A stretch of 12,680 bases of DNA from Willaertia magna (taxonomy: Eukaryota > Heterolobosea > Eutetramitea > Acrasida > Naegleriidae). The position numbers were made by a program, and so were the translations under genes. Shown piece by piece: positions 1-8,480 of this stretch. The stretch spans positions 1-12,680 of the forward strand of contig CADWAF010004838.1 of the NCBI GenBank assembly GCA_902984215.1. The letters are read 5' to 3'. Under the pieces are notes generated by a model. It saw nothing but the letters and a program-made list of their open reading frames with translations. It ran no database searches and was not told the origin of the DNA. How positions within the stretch are numbered: position 1 is the first letter of the stretch; each line of letters starts with the position of its first letter.

Positions 1-1573
1 ATTTATTATCTTTTACGTCAAAAAGTTTGTCAATCTCCTCATAATCACGCTTTACCAATGATACTGGAGGGGAAGGCATTACTGTTCCAAACTTTTTCTC
101 GTATAAGTTAAGGTAATTATCGTACCAAAGATTTGTAAATGTTCCATTAGGATCATATGCCTTTTTGGCAGAAACAAAGCCAGAGAATTCTGGATACGCC
201 TTAATAAGTTCCCCAACAGAATAATGATGCCTGTATGGAAGATAAAAAGTACCACCAAGTTCTATAGCTTTCGTTACTAGTCGATGATGGATTGTTTCTA
301 AATCTCTGTCAGCAGATATATTCTTCACAATTCTGTAATAAAAGACAAATGAAAACACATCTTTTTTAGCGTATTTCAAGAAACTCTTGTCATGGCCACT
401 CACGTACCTAATAGTAACATTAAGTAAGGTTATATCAGGCATTTGTGACATTTTATGAATTTCTTGCATCATGAAATAATACCACTCAGTAAAATTTTCT
501 TTAGGAACAAAATATTCTTGAAGTATATGTGTTCTATTTAATTCTAAAAAGGGTGAATAAAGGTTTGCTAAAGGTTTAGCTGATTCATATAATAAACTAT
601 TTCTGTCCGGTTTTTGTGTCCAATCAATTGGATGTTGAAGGAATTTCTCAAGATTACTTCTAAGAATTCTAAAGAAAAGTGTATCTGCAGTCCATTTGTA
701 TAGTATCTTACTTATCAGTGACATTTCTCTCGCTGGACCATTTAATCCAGAAGAATACCTTTCTTTTGGATCAGCAACGGTCCTTGGAAAAATATAAGTA
801 TCGATTCTTCCATTAATTAAATTAACTCTTGCAAGATAAATAATGTTGTTTTTATCTTCTAATTTATCTAAATAAAATTTTGCAAATTCTGATGGATCAC
901 TAAAATTTGACACATCCATCTTAATCTTAACATTTGGTACTATTTTCAATTTTACCTTATAAATTACTCCAAACAGTCCATATCCACCTTTAATTAATTT
1001 AAAAAGCTCTGGATTAGTTTTTTCGCTGCAAGTAACAAGTTCTCCATCAGTGTTAATTAAATCTATCTCTAACACAGAAGACGCCAATGAATCAATTGAA
1101 GTAATTCCATGAATATCAGAACCAATTGAACCTCCTACACTAAATGTGACGTAGGATTGTAATACTGAGGGAGAATAGCCATACTGGTCTAGGAAATGAA
1201 TTAACTCATCCCAAGTAATTCCAGCTTCAACAATTACAGTTTCTTTATCAAAATCAATATCTATAATTCTATTAAGCCTCTCCATGTCTATAATTAAACC
1301 ATTTTGGGCTATAGTATGACCTCCCATCGTTTGTTTTTGTCCTCTAATAGAAACTGAACACTTTTCTTGTTTTGCTTTTAAAACAATCTCTTTTATATCA
1401 AACACATCCAATGGGTAATGAATAGCATTAACTTTTCTCATATTCATATTACTAACATCATCCGTCCAACAGGATTTATCTGATAATACTGAACTGAAAT
1501 TACATTTCATGGGAGTGACAAATGTCTTTCTAACCCCTTTGTTTAATTTCCTTGTCTTTATCAATTTTTTCAT
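1..1573 (-). CDS. FAD-linked oxidoreductase (PCMH / aldonolactone-oxidase type), C-terminus cut by window edge
   Basis: An uninterrupted reading frame of 524 codons runs off the left edge. The N-terminal FAD-binding PCMH domain (about residues 45-210) has IRGQKQTMGGHT at 76-87, the glycine-rich GGSIGSDIHG at 147-156 and GGYGLFGVI at 196-204. Near the end, LPYRHHYS and DPNGTFTNLW (Asp474) match the C-terminal substrate domain of gulonolactone/arabinonolactone oxidases, so little is missing. The family oxidises sugar lactones or alcohols using FAD; the substrate here is unknown. The His that often carries covalent FAD (R-G-x-x-H-S) is Gln81, so FAD is probably non-covalent. I chose the start at 1573 because it follows an A8 run; Met22 (1510) is the alternative. 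No intron is visible. Retrotransposon copy A is inserted exactly at this start codon and separates the gene from its upstream DNA, so expression is probably disturbed. Confidence 0.85.
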   Translation of the reverse strand, partial: MKKLIKTRKLNKGVRKTFVTPMKCNFSSVLSDKSCWTDDVSNMNMRKVNAIHYPLDVFDIKEIVLKAKQEKCSVSIRGQKQTMGGHTIAQNGLIIDMERLNRIIDIDFDKETVIVEAGITWDELIHFLDQYGYSPSVLQSYVTFSVGGSIGSDIHGITSIDSLASSVLEIDLINTDGELVTCSEKTNPELFKLIKGGYGLFGVIYKVKLKIVPNVKIKMDVSNFSDPSEFAKFYLDKLEDKNNIIYLARVNLINGRIDTYIFPRTVADPKERYSSGLNGPAREMSLISKILYKWTADTLFFRILRSNLEKFLQHPIDWTQKPDRNSLLYESAKPLANLYSPFLELNRTHILQEYFVPKENFTEWYYFMMQEIHKMSQMPDITLLNVTIRYVSGHDKSFLKYAKKDVFSFVFYYRIVKNISADRDLETIHHRLVTKAIELGGTFYLPYRHHYSVGELIKAYPEFSGFVSAKKAYDPNGTFTNLWYDNYLNLYEKKFGTVMPSPPVSLVKRDYEEIDKLFDVKDNK

Positions 1574-1590
1574 TTTTTTTACTGAACTGG
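1572..1590. repeat. Target-site duplication, left copy (element A)
   Basis: ATTTTTTTTACTGAACTGG is repeated exactly at 6427-6445. The preceding base differs (C here, T there) and so does the following base (G here, A there). These two copies bracket element A, as expected of target-primed reverse transcription. Confidence 0.93.
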
Positions 1591-1601
1591 GTTGCAAAAA
1601 A

Positions 1602-2768
1602 ATGCCAAATAACAAAACCAAAGGTGGAACTAAAGGTTCCAAAAATAAGAAGAAGTCTGGTTCCGAGCTCAATAAAAACCAGCCCAATACCACTCCGTCA
1701 ACACAAAACTTACCTGTTACACCACAAATTGCACAAAACTCAATTATTAATAATAACAACAATGTGGATAATAGAAAACAGTCAAAGTTTAAAAACATAA
1801 ATAGAACGTTTAGAGTTATAGTTATTTACAAAAATAATAAAGAATTTAACAATGAAGAATTATTAAAAGCTTTAAAAATCAGTTCTACAGGAGTTGGCCT
1901 TATTGTACAATTAAATAAGGATATTGGAGGAGCTATTATTTATTTCAAATATAGATACGCAGCTGAGATGGCGTTAAAATATTCGGAAGATGAATTTTCT
2001 GTGATTTCACAAGCAAAGATTACAGGTGTGAAGTACAAAGTGAATTTAGCTTTAAACAACAAAGTAATCAATAAAGTACTAGAGTATTTTAAAACTAAAC
2101 AAAATCCAGTACTATCACTAAATGTTGTTTCTAATGCAAAATTTTGGGCTATTGGATTAGAAGATACCTTTATGGCCGAAAACAACACTGACATCTTAGA
2201 ATATCTTGAACCATTAAACTTAAATAAAACAGCTATTAAACTCAAAGTCCCAGCAGAAATTTCCAATGAATACATCACTAAAGTAGTTAAGGAAATGTGG
2301 GATATTGATGGAGAAGTTAGTAACAGACGTAATGTTACTGTATTCTTAATGGTGGATAAAGACAAACTTTCAGACAAAATCTCAAAAGGCTTTTACATTG
2401 GTCAAACTTGGATTGTAAATTATTCTTGGCATGCAAGACAAAAATATTTAAAGAGGAAAAACAAACAAGAAACATTAGATAATGTTAAATATGTCATGAA
2501 TGAAGTTAACACAATTACAAAGACTTTGGAAACTATCCAACAAAAAGTTGACAAAATTACCAATGTAGATATGAATGATTGGAATAATGTGAAAAATTCA
2601 CTAGTAACTATGAAAGAAGAAATCAATCAAATTAATATTAAATTAAATAATTTTGAAATCAATAGTGATTATTTATCTTTCAAATTCAGTGAATACTTAA
2701 AGGGAGAAACAGGAAGAAAAGTTTTTGAAAAATTATTCAAAATCTACGCTTCCTGTTACAATCAATAA
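1602..2768 (+). CDS. Retrotransposon ORF1 protein, RRM-like with C-terminal coiled coil (copy A)
   Basis: This 388-aa protein is the intact ORF1 of element A. Residues 1-60 are basic and rich in Asn, Ser and Thr. A segment at about 68-150 has the strand-helix pattern of an RRM, with FRVIVIYK as a possible first strand and GGAIIYFKYRYAAEMAL resembling the RNP1 strand and following helix. A second alpha/beta segment follows (about 180-280), then a Lys/Asn-rich coiled-coil-like tail. No CCHC knuckle is present. By analogy with LINE ORF1 proteins it should bind element RNA as a multimer. I chose the ATG at 1602 because it is the first one inside the element and copy B shares it. The frame stays open upstream to 1509, but that part is antisense to the FAD oxidase gene. 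By eye, copies A and B differ at about 44 bases and about 18 residues here, which suggests purifying selection. Confidence 0.85.
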   Translation: MPNNKTKGGTKGSKNKKKSGSELNKNQPNTTPSTQNLPVTPQIAQNSIINNNNNVDNRKQSKFKNINRTFRVIVIYKNNKEFNNEELLKALKISSTGVGLIVQLNKDIGGAIIYFKYRYAAEMALKYSEDEFSVISQAKITGVKYKVNLALNNKVINKVLEYFKTKQNPVLSLNVVSNAKFWAIGLEDTFMAENNTDILEYLEPLNLNKTAIKLKVPAEISNEYITKVVKEMWDIDGEVSNRRNVTVFLMVDKDKLSDKISKGFYIGQTWIVNYSWHARQKYLKRKNKQETLDNVKYVMNEVNTITKTLETIQQKVDKITNVDMNDWNNVKNSLVTMKEEINQINIKLNNFEINSDYLSFKFSEYLKGETGRKVFEKLFKIYASCYNQ

Positions 2769-2782
2769 GCACTAAAATAGGG
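2769..2782 (+). promoter_or_regulatory. 14-nt ORF1-ORF2 linker, possible termination-reinitiation site (copy A)
   Basis: GCACTAAAATAGGG lies between the ORF1 TAA and the ORF2 ATG. It is identical in copy B at 8467-8480. The very short gap suggests ORF2 is made by reinitiation after ORF1, as in some other two-ORF LINEs; this is inference. Confidence 0.45.
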
Positions 2783-5700
2783 ATGGCTAGCATGAACTTA
2801 GCTAATCTATCCCTTACTAAAAGAAATATTGTTTTAAACAATATCTCTAAATACAATTTAAAAATTGTAAACATCCAGGAAACACATTGGAAAGAATCTG
2901 ATGATTTTTACAAAGTAAAACATTTACAAAAGTTTATAGGACAATGTAATGTGTTTAACAGTTTTAAGAACGAAGGAGACACATTTAGAGGAGTACTTAC
3001 TATTTCTAAATTAGGTAAACCATGGACAGTAGTTCAGTATCAAGAACTAATTAAAGGAAGACTTACAAACTTGATTTATAGTCACCCAATAATGGGTATT
3101 ATTAATATTATCAACTGGTATGGATACCTTAGTCCAAATGATACTAATTTCACTAATTCGTTCAAACTAATAGAAGAAATTCTACTTCATGCATCATTGC
3201 ATAAAGAACGAGTAATTATTTTAGGGGACTTAAATATGACTAGTGTTAACAATATTAAAGCAAACCTCAATACTCAAGACAAGACCCTTCAAGAATGGCT
3301 AATTAATCATGATATTCATGACCTTCGTTCTGTTATTCCTGGTCCAACTTTCAAACAACACAATGGATATTATGCATATGCAAACTCAAGGCCAGATCAT
3401 ATTATCAGTAACTGGTTTGATGATTTTCTTTGCTGGGACTTTACTCTTTTACATCAACACAAAGGAGTTGGTGTTCAATTTCCAATACAAATACCAAACA
3501 ACACTCAGTGGTCCAGCAAATTTGTTAAAAGAATTGTAAACATTAAATCCATTGTGGAACACGACAACTATATAAGGAATACTTTGGTTGAAAGTAATCC
3601 AAATGATTTTAGATCTTTTTACAGCAAAATACAAGAAATTGCTGTCAAAATAGGTAGAGTTGTCAAATGGGGCAATAATCCAATAACTAAGGATAAAAGA
3701 TATAGAACTTGTTTCCATACTTATAAATTACTTGTCAAAGAATATAGACATAATAGATTTGGAAATAAGTGGAAAAGTTATGACAAATGGAATTCTTTGT
3801 CAATTTTGGATTCTATAACACAGTGTAAACAAGAACTTAAAAAGATTTTATTAACACTGTTACAAGAACGCAAACAAGCATTTATCAAGAAGGTTAATGA
3901 TTTACAAACCAAAACCCCTTATTCTTTTATGTTCCAAAAATTAAATATTAACCAAACAGTTGAAGATATTTGCAATAACAACATAGATAAAGAGAAAACA
4001 ATAGTGGAACATTTTCAGTCAATGTTCAATGCAAGGTTAGGTGACACCTGCTTGAATGTATCTCTAATCAATAAGAAACTTCCTCCCAATTGGAAGTTAG
4101 AAACTGTAACAGGTCCTATTGTTAAAGCGGCTGCCTTAGAAATGAAAAACTCTATGCAAGGATGAGATAATGTCCCAGTAGTCTTGCTTAAAACATTAAA
4201 TGATGAAGAATATAATTTATTGGCAAGTTATTTTAACAATTGGATTGAGGGTAATACTATCCTTATAGAATGTAAACAAGGAATATTACTCCCACTTCCT
4301 AAAATTCAGTCACCAAAAGAATTAAAAAATTTTAAACCTATTGTGGTATTACCAACAATATATAGACTATACTCGTCTATAATTAACAACCAGTTAATGG
4401 ATGCAGTTGACAATTCTAATGTGATTCATGATTGTCAACGTGGTTTTCGTAGAAAAGCATCTACTTTAGACCATTTGATGGTAATCAAAACGATAATAGA
4501 GAACCAGCTTAACAACAACAAACCAGTATTTGTTACCACGCTAGATATTAAAAACGCGTATGGATCGGTTCTTCATGACAAGTTTAAAGACATTCTCGCT
4601 AATCTTAACGTATCAAACAGCTCGTGTGAAGCACTAGTCAATTTATTGGGAAATCAAAACATTAAGATATTAAACAATGGTAAACTTTCATACAACTTTG
4701 AGGCTAGTTTGGGTGTTCCTCAAGGAGACCCTTCTAGTCCATTGTTGTTTAACATCTACTTTAATATTCTCACCAATAATATTGATAAATTTAAAGGTAT
4801 TACAATTTGTGGAGTTAAAGTTGTTCTTTTAAAGTATGCGGATGATATAATTGTTATTAGTGAAACATACCAAGACATGAACAAAATATTAAATCATCTG
4901 TACACATTTGCATTACAAGTTGGTATGCATTTTGCTCCAATGAAATGTGTCGCTTGGAATAGAACAGCTTCAAACTACAAATCTACGGCCAAAATATATA
5001 TTAACTAACAACAACTGAAAAACAGTAAAAGCCTTAATTATTTAGAAGCTGAGCTTAATACTACAAAAGGTTGGTTTGGTGGTGGAAACAAAGTATTAAA
5101 CAAGCTTAACAAAGTACTTATCCTCACCAATGCTAAATTCATTTACTTACACCAATTTACGGTGGTCACAATGTCAAAAGTGATATCTCTCCCTAGATAC
5201 TTATGTGCAATTAATGGAATAGATATCAAAACTTTAAGTAAAATGGACAAAAAGGTAGCTTCTTGGATAAGAATGAGAATTGGTCTAGATTACAAATTAT
5301 CTAAGGCTGTTATTTTTAACGATTGGAATAAAGGTGGATTAGGTATTACAGCTCCATCAGATTTAAGGGAAATAGAATCCATGGCAGCAGCAATACGATT
5401 CTTTAACAACACTTCTTCAATTACTAAGAAAATAGCAAGAACAGCATGGTGTAGTAAATCCACCAAAGATTCATATTGGAACCTTATAAAAACAACAGCC
5501 AGAATTTACAATTTACATCCTAAAGATAAGTCAGGTATAGAACTGCATTACAATACGGATGTAAATGAAGAGATTTCATGGTTTAAAAGAAATAAACCTG
5601 TGGAAAACATTAGAACCTTCCTACTTAAAAAATTACGAAAGGTCAAAACCATTAGTTATTTGGGACAATTAGATTTTAACAATGAATGGTGGAAAGGGTA

Positions 5701-6370
5701 CCTTATTCTATGGAATAACTACAAATATTCTTATTTCAAACAAAGAATAGCCTTTGCACATATTCATAAAGCCCAAATATTAAGGGACTTTGGCAAAGAT
5801 TATTGGACATGTAGTACATGTAATAAGGAAGCTAATTGGACACATGTTTTTTATGAATGCCGTAGAGCCAAAATAGAAAAAACCTCATTGTATAAAGAAT
5901 GGGATAACAATCTTCCTTTTCAATTAAGATTCAAAGAAGATGTTAATGAAGATTCAAGGCTCCATCCAGTTGTGGCAACGTCGTCGCCTCAACTAGATAT
6001 CGCAATTAATAACGAATCAAGGCTTGGTTTTGTAAATGCTCCTACGGAGCATCAACAAAACCTCGCACCTGTAGTTTCAAACAAATTATATATTATGAAT
6101 TTAAATGGAATCATATTTAATTACGATATTCCACAAGGCATTGAACTTGATCATTTCACAGAAGCAATATACAATAGTTTATTGAAATATGTAGAGAATT
6201 GTTACAAAAATGCAGATTGGAACAACAAAGCTTTACAAAGAAAATGTAAGAAAAGCAATAATTACAAACCTAAACCATCCCACTACAACACAGAATGGAG
6301 CATCCAAAACAGTAGTTCTAGATCACCTAACATCATTACATTACAAAACAATATATTTATAATTCAATAA
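2783..6370 (+). pseudogene. Retrotransposon ORF2: APE endonuclease + reverse transcriptase + CCHC, two premature stops (copy A)
   Basis: This 1195-codon frame has no frameshift. The APE-type endonuclease (about residues 1-235) shows QETH at 32-35, GDLN at 148-151 and D205-H206, so its known active-site residues look complete. The reverse transcriptase (about 510-760) shows a KPI segment at 518-520, QRGFRRKASTLDHL, motif A with Asp588 in LDIKNAYGS, motif B GVPQGD at 644-649, motif C YADD at 685-688, and motif E. A C-terminal zinc motif C-x2-C-x7-H-x4-C spans 1010-1026. The protein would nick target DNA and copy element RNA onto it. It is broken by TGA at codon 461 (4163-4165; Trp in copy B) and TAA at codon 742 (5006-5008; Gln in copy B). 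Motif E reads YLE where copy B has the usual YLG (residue 755). The first stop removes the RT, leaving the endonuclease. Confidence 0.93.
5981..6248 (+). other. Nucleotide-conserved block in 3' part of ORF2, with a perfect 7-bp hairpin
   Basis: By eye this stretch differs from copy B (11679-11946) at only two bases (6121 and 6184), whereas most of the element differs at 4-5%. It contains a hairpin at 6036-6052 with arms ATGCTCC and GGAGCAT and loop TAC, kept unchanged in copy B at 11734-11750. Part of it is noticeably more GC-rich than the surrounding sequence. It may be an overlapping RNA signal or a gene-conversion tract. Confidence 0.5.
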
Positions 6371-6381
6371 CTACAACAAGT

Positions 6382-6404
6382 CCAAAAACACTTCGTATTT
6401 TTGG
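6382..6404 (+). other. 3' UTR stem-loop (copy A, one mismatch)
   Basis: Arms CCAAAAACAC and GTATTTTTGG enclose the loop TTC. One C-A mismatch is present, where copy B pairs perfectly. It lies 22 nt before the element end. A 3' stem-loop is what the reverse transcriptase of many LINEs recognises; that role here is inference. Confidence 0.7.
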
Positions 6405-6410
6405 AATAAA
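6405..6410 (+). terminator. Polyadenylation signal AATAAA (copy A)
   Basis: AATAAA follows the 3' hairpin directly and sits 17 nt before the element end CCCCCTA. The genomic copy carries no poly(A), so the RNA that was copied either ended here or was reverse transcribed from an internal site. Confidence 0.5.
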
Positions 6411-6426
6411 TAAAAACCAACCCCCT

Positions 6427-6445
6427 ATTTTTTTTACTGAACTGG
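6427..6445. repeat. Target-site duplication, right copy (element A)
   Basis: This is a perfect repeat of 1572-1590. The T-run has eight Ts on both sides of copy A but seven on both sides of copy B, so the run comes from the target and not from the element tail. Confidence 0.93.
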
Positions 6446-6505
6446 AACGTTTAATTTATCAAGTTCTACAGTTAAGCCAAAAGGAATTACGGGGTGTCAA
6501 TCAAT
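6446..6505 (-). promoter_or_regulatory. Short intergenic spacer; former upstream region of the FAD oxidase gene
   Basis: Before insertion of element A, only these 60 bases plus the 19-bp target separated the stop codon of the upstream minus-strand ORF from the FAD oxidase ATG. The promoter of the oxidase, if separate, must lie here or inside the upstream gene. I recognise no specific site. The minus strand reads TTCAG just before the A-run, which would also suit a splice acceptor. Confidence 0.4.
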
Positions 6506-7021
6506 TTATTTTATTTTATTGATTGCAGCATAAGTTCTTTGTTTAACAACTTCCTTTGCTAGTATCTTGTTTTTATGAGTTAAATCTTCTATTCGTTTGT
6601 TTTGACTGGAAACTGTACTTATCACATTATTATACTTTTCAATTAACAATTGATTCTCTTTTTTCTGTTCTCTTAATGCCTCTATTAAGGCTTGATTATG
6701 GTTGTAAATTCTTTCCAACAATAATTTGGTATGTTCATTCATATCTTGGAATTCATTCTCTTTTCTTTCTTGTATTATATGCAAATTATTAAATAACTGT
6801 ATAAGTTCTGTTTGCTTAGACGATGATGTTGAAAGGGATGGCTTAGTTTCATCATTGTTTATTAGCTCTGTTTGTGATGAATTATCAGAAACATTTTTCT
6901 CTTCTTTTTTAACTATCACAACAGGCGATGGTTGTGGTATAGGATCTGTTTGAGAAGATGATGTAGAATATCTTTTCTTTTTAGGTGTAACAAAAGAAAT
7001 ATTTGTTTTCTTGTTATTCAT
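6506..7021 (-). CDS. Coiled-coil protein of unknown function, possibly the 3' part of the PIP-box gene
   Basis: This 171-residue frame ends in TAA. I do not recognise the family. Visible features are a basic nuclear-localisation-like PKKKR at 13-17 and three related Ser/Gln/Thr motifs (SSSQTD at 21-26, SSQTELI at 48-54, SSKQTELI at 67-74) in a low-complexity N-terminal half. About residues 75-165 are rich in Glu, Lys, Leu and Ile and look helical and coiled-coil-forming. Its ATG overlaps the stop of the upstream PIP-box frame (the bases read ATGAATAA), and its own frame is open for 10 codons before that ATG. It could be a separate small gene, or the continuation of the PIP-box protein after a one-base frameshift or an unrecognised intron. 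The basic N-terminus fits a nuclear protein. Confidence 0.55.
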   Translation of the reverse strand: MNNKKTNISFVTPKKKRYSTSSSQTDPIPQPSPVVIVKKEEKNVSDNSSQTELINNDETKPSLSTSSSKQTELIQLFNNLHIIQERKENEFQDMNEHTKLLLERIYNHNQALIEALREQKKENQLLIEKYNNVISTVSSQNKRIEDLTHKNKILAKEVVKQRTYAAINKIK

Positions 7022-7268
7022 TTGGTTTGGATGAATGTTTTCTGTCTTCTTCTATTTCTTCAATTTCTTCAATTTCATCTTCAATAACTTTTCTTTTTTT
7101 TTCTTCTTGTGTACTTTTAGTTTCTTTTGGTTTTTCTTCTTTCTTTCGTTTTTCAGCACCCTTCTTTTCAGTTGCTTTATTTCCGAAAAATGATCTTATT
7201 TACACAAACAATGTGTCCAATAAAAACTGTCTTTTAAAAACTACCTACGCTAATGATTGTTGTTTCAT
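7014..7268 (-). CDS. PIP-box (PCNA-binding) nuclear protein, two exons, 66 aa as read
   Basis: Exon 1 is 7268-7249 and exon 2 is 7194-7014, joined across a 54-nt intron. The spliced start reads MKQQSLASFFGNK, in which Q3-x-x-L6-x-x-F9-F10 is a perfect PIP box; neither exon alone encodes it, which supports the splice. A highly charged region follows, with KKRKV (a nuclear-localisation-like motif at 39-43) and an acidic run, ending in TAA. An N-terminal PIP box followed by charged, disordered sequence is typical of replication proteins such as DNA ligase I, RFC1 and MSH6, but too little is left to choose. The product is probably only an N-terminal piece, continuing into the overlapping ORF at 7021-6506. 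The ATG follows an A7 run. Element B is inserted exactly at this start codon. Confidence 0.55.
7195..7248 (-). other. Predicted 54-nt spliceosomal intron in the PIP-box gene
   Basis: On the minus strand it begins GTAGGT and ends AATAAG. Without splicing, the frame hits TAG right after codon 7. Splicing completes codon 7 (GC plus A) and joins two halves of a PIP box. It is richer in T than the flanking exons. Confidence 0.55.
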
Positions 7269-7283
7269 TTTTTTATTCCTTTG
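7267..7283. repeat. Target-site duplication, left copy (element B)
   Basis: ATTTTTTTATTCCTTTG is repeated exactly at 12125-12141. The next base is G here and A there. It overlaps the A and T of the PIP-box gene start codon on the minus strand. Confidence 0.93.
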
Positions 7284-7299
7284 GGGGGGTTGCAAAAAA

Positions 7300-8466
7300 A
7301 TGCCAAATAACAAAACCAAAGGTGGAACTAAAGGTTCCAAAAATAAGAAGAAGTCTGGTTCCGAGCTCAATAAAAACCAGCCCAATACCACTCAATCAAC
7401 ACAAAACTTACCTGTTACACCACAAGTTACACAAAACTCAATTATTAATAATAACAACAATGTGGATAATAGAAAACAGTCAAAGTTTAAAAATATAAAT
7501 AGAACGTTTAGAGTTATAGTTATTTACAAAAATAATAAAGAATTTAACAATGAAGAATTATTAAAAACTTTAAAAATTAGTTCTACAGGAGTTGGCCTTA
7601 TTGTACAATTAGATAAGGATATTGGAGGAGCTATTATTTATTTCAAATATAGATACGCAGCTGAGATGGCGTTAAAGTATTCGGGAGATGAATTTTCTGT
7701 GATATCCCAAGCAAAGATTACAGGTGTGAAGTACAAGGTGAATTTAGCTTTAAACAACAAAGTAATCAATAAAGTACTAGAGTATTTTAAAACTAAACAA
7801 AACCCAGTACTATCACTAAATGTTGTTTCTAATGCAAAATTTTGGGCTATTGGGTTAGAAGATACCTTTATGGCCGAAAACAACACTGACATCTTAGAAT
7901 ATCTTGAACCATTAAACTTAAATAAAACAGCTATTAAACTCAAAGTCCCAGCAGAAATTTCCAATGAATACATTACTAAAGTAGTTAAGGAAATGTGGGA
8001 TATTGATGGAGAAGTTAGTAATAGACGCAATGTTACGGTATTCTTAATGGTGGATAAAGACAAACTTTCAGACAAAATCTCAAAAGGCTTTTACATTGGT
8101 CAAACTTGGATTGTAAACTATTCTTGGTACGTAAGACAAAAATATTTAAAGAGGAAAAACAAACAAGAAATATTAAATAATGTTAAATATGTCACGAATG
8201 AAGTTAATACAATTACAAAAACTTTGGAAACAATCCAACAAAAAGTTGACAAAATTACTAATGTAGACATAAATGATTGAAATAATGTGAAAAATTCATT
8301 AGTAACTCTGAAAGAAGAAATCAATCAAATTAATATTAAATTAAATAATTTTGAAATCAATAGTGATTATCTTTCTTTCAAATTTAGTGAATACTTAAAG
8401 GGAGAAACAGGAAGAAAAGTTTTTGAAGAGTTATTCAAAACTTTCGCTTCCTGTTATAATCAATAA
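7300..8466 (+). pseudogene. Retrotransposon ORF1, premature TGA at codon 327 (copy B)
   Basis: This is the same 388-codon ORF1 as in copy A, with the same RRM-like segments. TGA at 8278-8280 replaces the TGG (Trp) of copy A and removes the last 62 residues, including most of the C-terminal coiled-coil-like tail. The frame remains open after the stop up to the normal TAA, with no frameshift. The frame also continues upstream through the 5' junction to an ATG at 7003, but that extension is antisense to the PIP-box gene and is not a real N-terminus. If multimerisation depends on the tail, the shortened protein would be impaired. Confidence 0.85.
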
Positions 8467-8480
8467 GCACTAAAATAGGG
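8467..8480 (+). promoter_or_regulatory. 14-nt ORF1-ORF2 linker (copy B)
   Basis: This linker is identical to the one in copy A (2769-2782). Its lack of any change fits a role in ORF2 translation, though 14 unchanged bases are weak evidence at this divergence. Confidence 0.4.

Larger units (their letters stand above)
1591..6426 (+). mobile_element. Non-LTR retrotransposon copy A, full length, two nonsense codons in ORF2
   Basis: This is a 4836-bp LINE-type element with an 11-nt leader, ORF1, a 14-nt linker, ORF2 and a 56-nt 3' UTR. It is bounded by a perfect 19-bp target-site duplication. Copy B starts and ends at the same element positions, so both look full length rather than 5'-truncated. 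There are no LTRs, no integrase and no poly(A) tail. The APE-type endonuclease plus the C-terminal CCHC motif place it among the APE-bearing LINE clades, but I cannot assign a named clade from sequence alone. It lies opposite to the host genes, with its 5' end against the FAD oxidase start codon. ORF1 is intact. ORF2 has stops at codons 461 and 742, so this copy probably cannot move on its own. Confidence 0.95.

Noticed and set aside
1509..1601. In-frame N-terminal extension of ORF1 (copy A) from the ATG at 1509
   Set aside because: It lies outside the element, is antisense to the FAD oxidase gene, and is unrelated to the extension in copy B.
1940..2626. Minus-strand ORFs inside ORF1 (also at 7638-8324 in copy B)
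   Set aside because: They are shadows of the ORF1 reading frame. They show no domain, and their changes simply follow the plus-strand codons.
3309..3718. Small plus and minus ORFs within the endonuclease region (similar at 9007-9237)
   Set aside because: They overlap the clear APE endonuclease frame and are hydrophobic shadows without recognisable features.
6556..6953. Two plus-strand ORFs of 75-78 residues
   Set aside because: They are antisense to the coiled-coil ORF. Their composition mirrors its Glu/Lys-rich codons.
7003..7299. 99-residue Ser/Phe-rich extension of ORF1 (copy B)
   Set aside because: It is the antisense of the purine-rich PIP-box gene and is not shared with copy A. The open frame is by chance, since the short leader has no in-frame stop.
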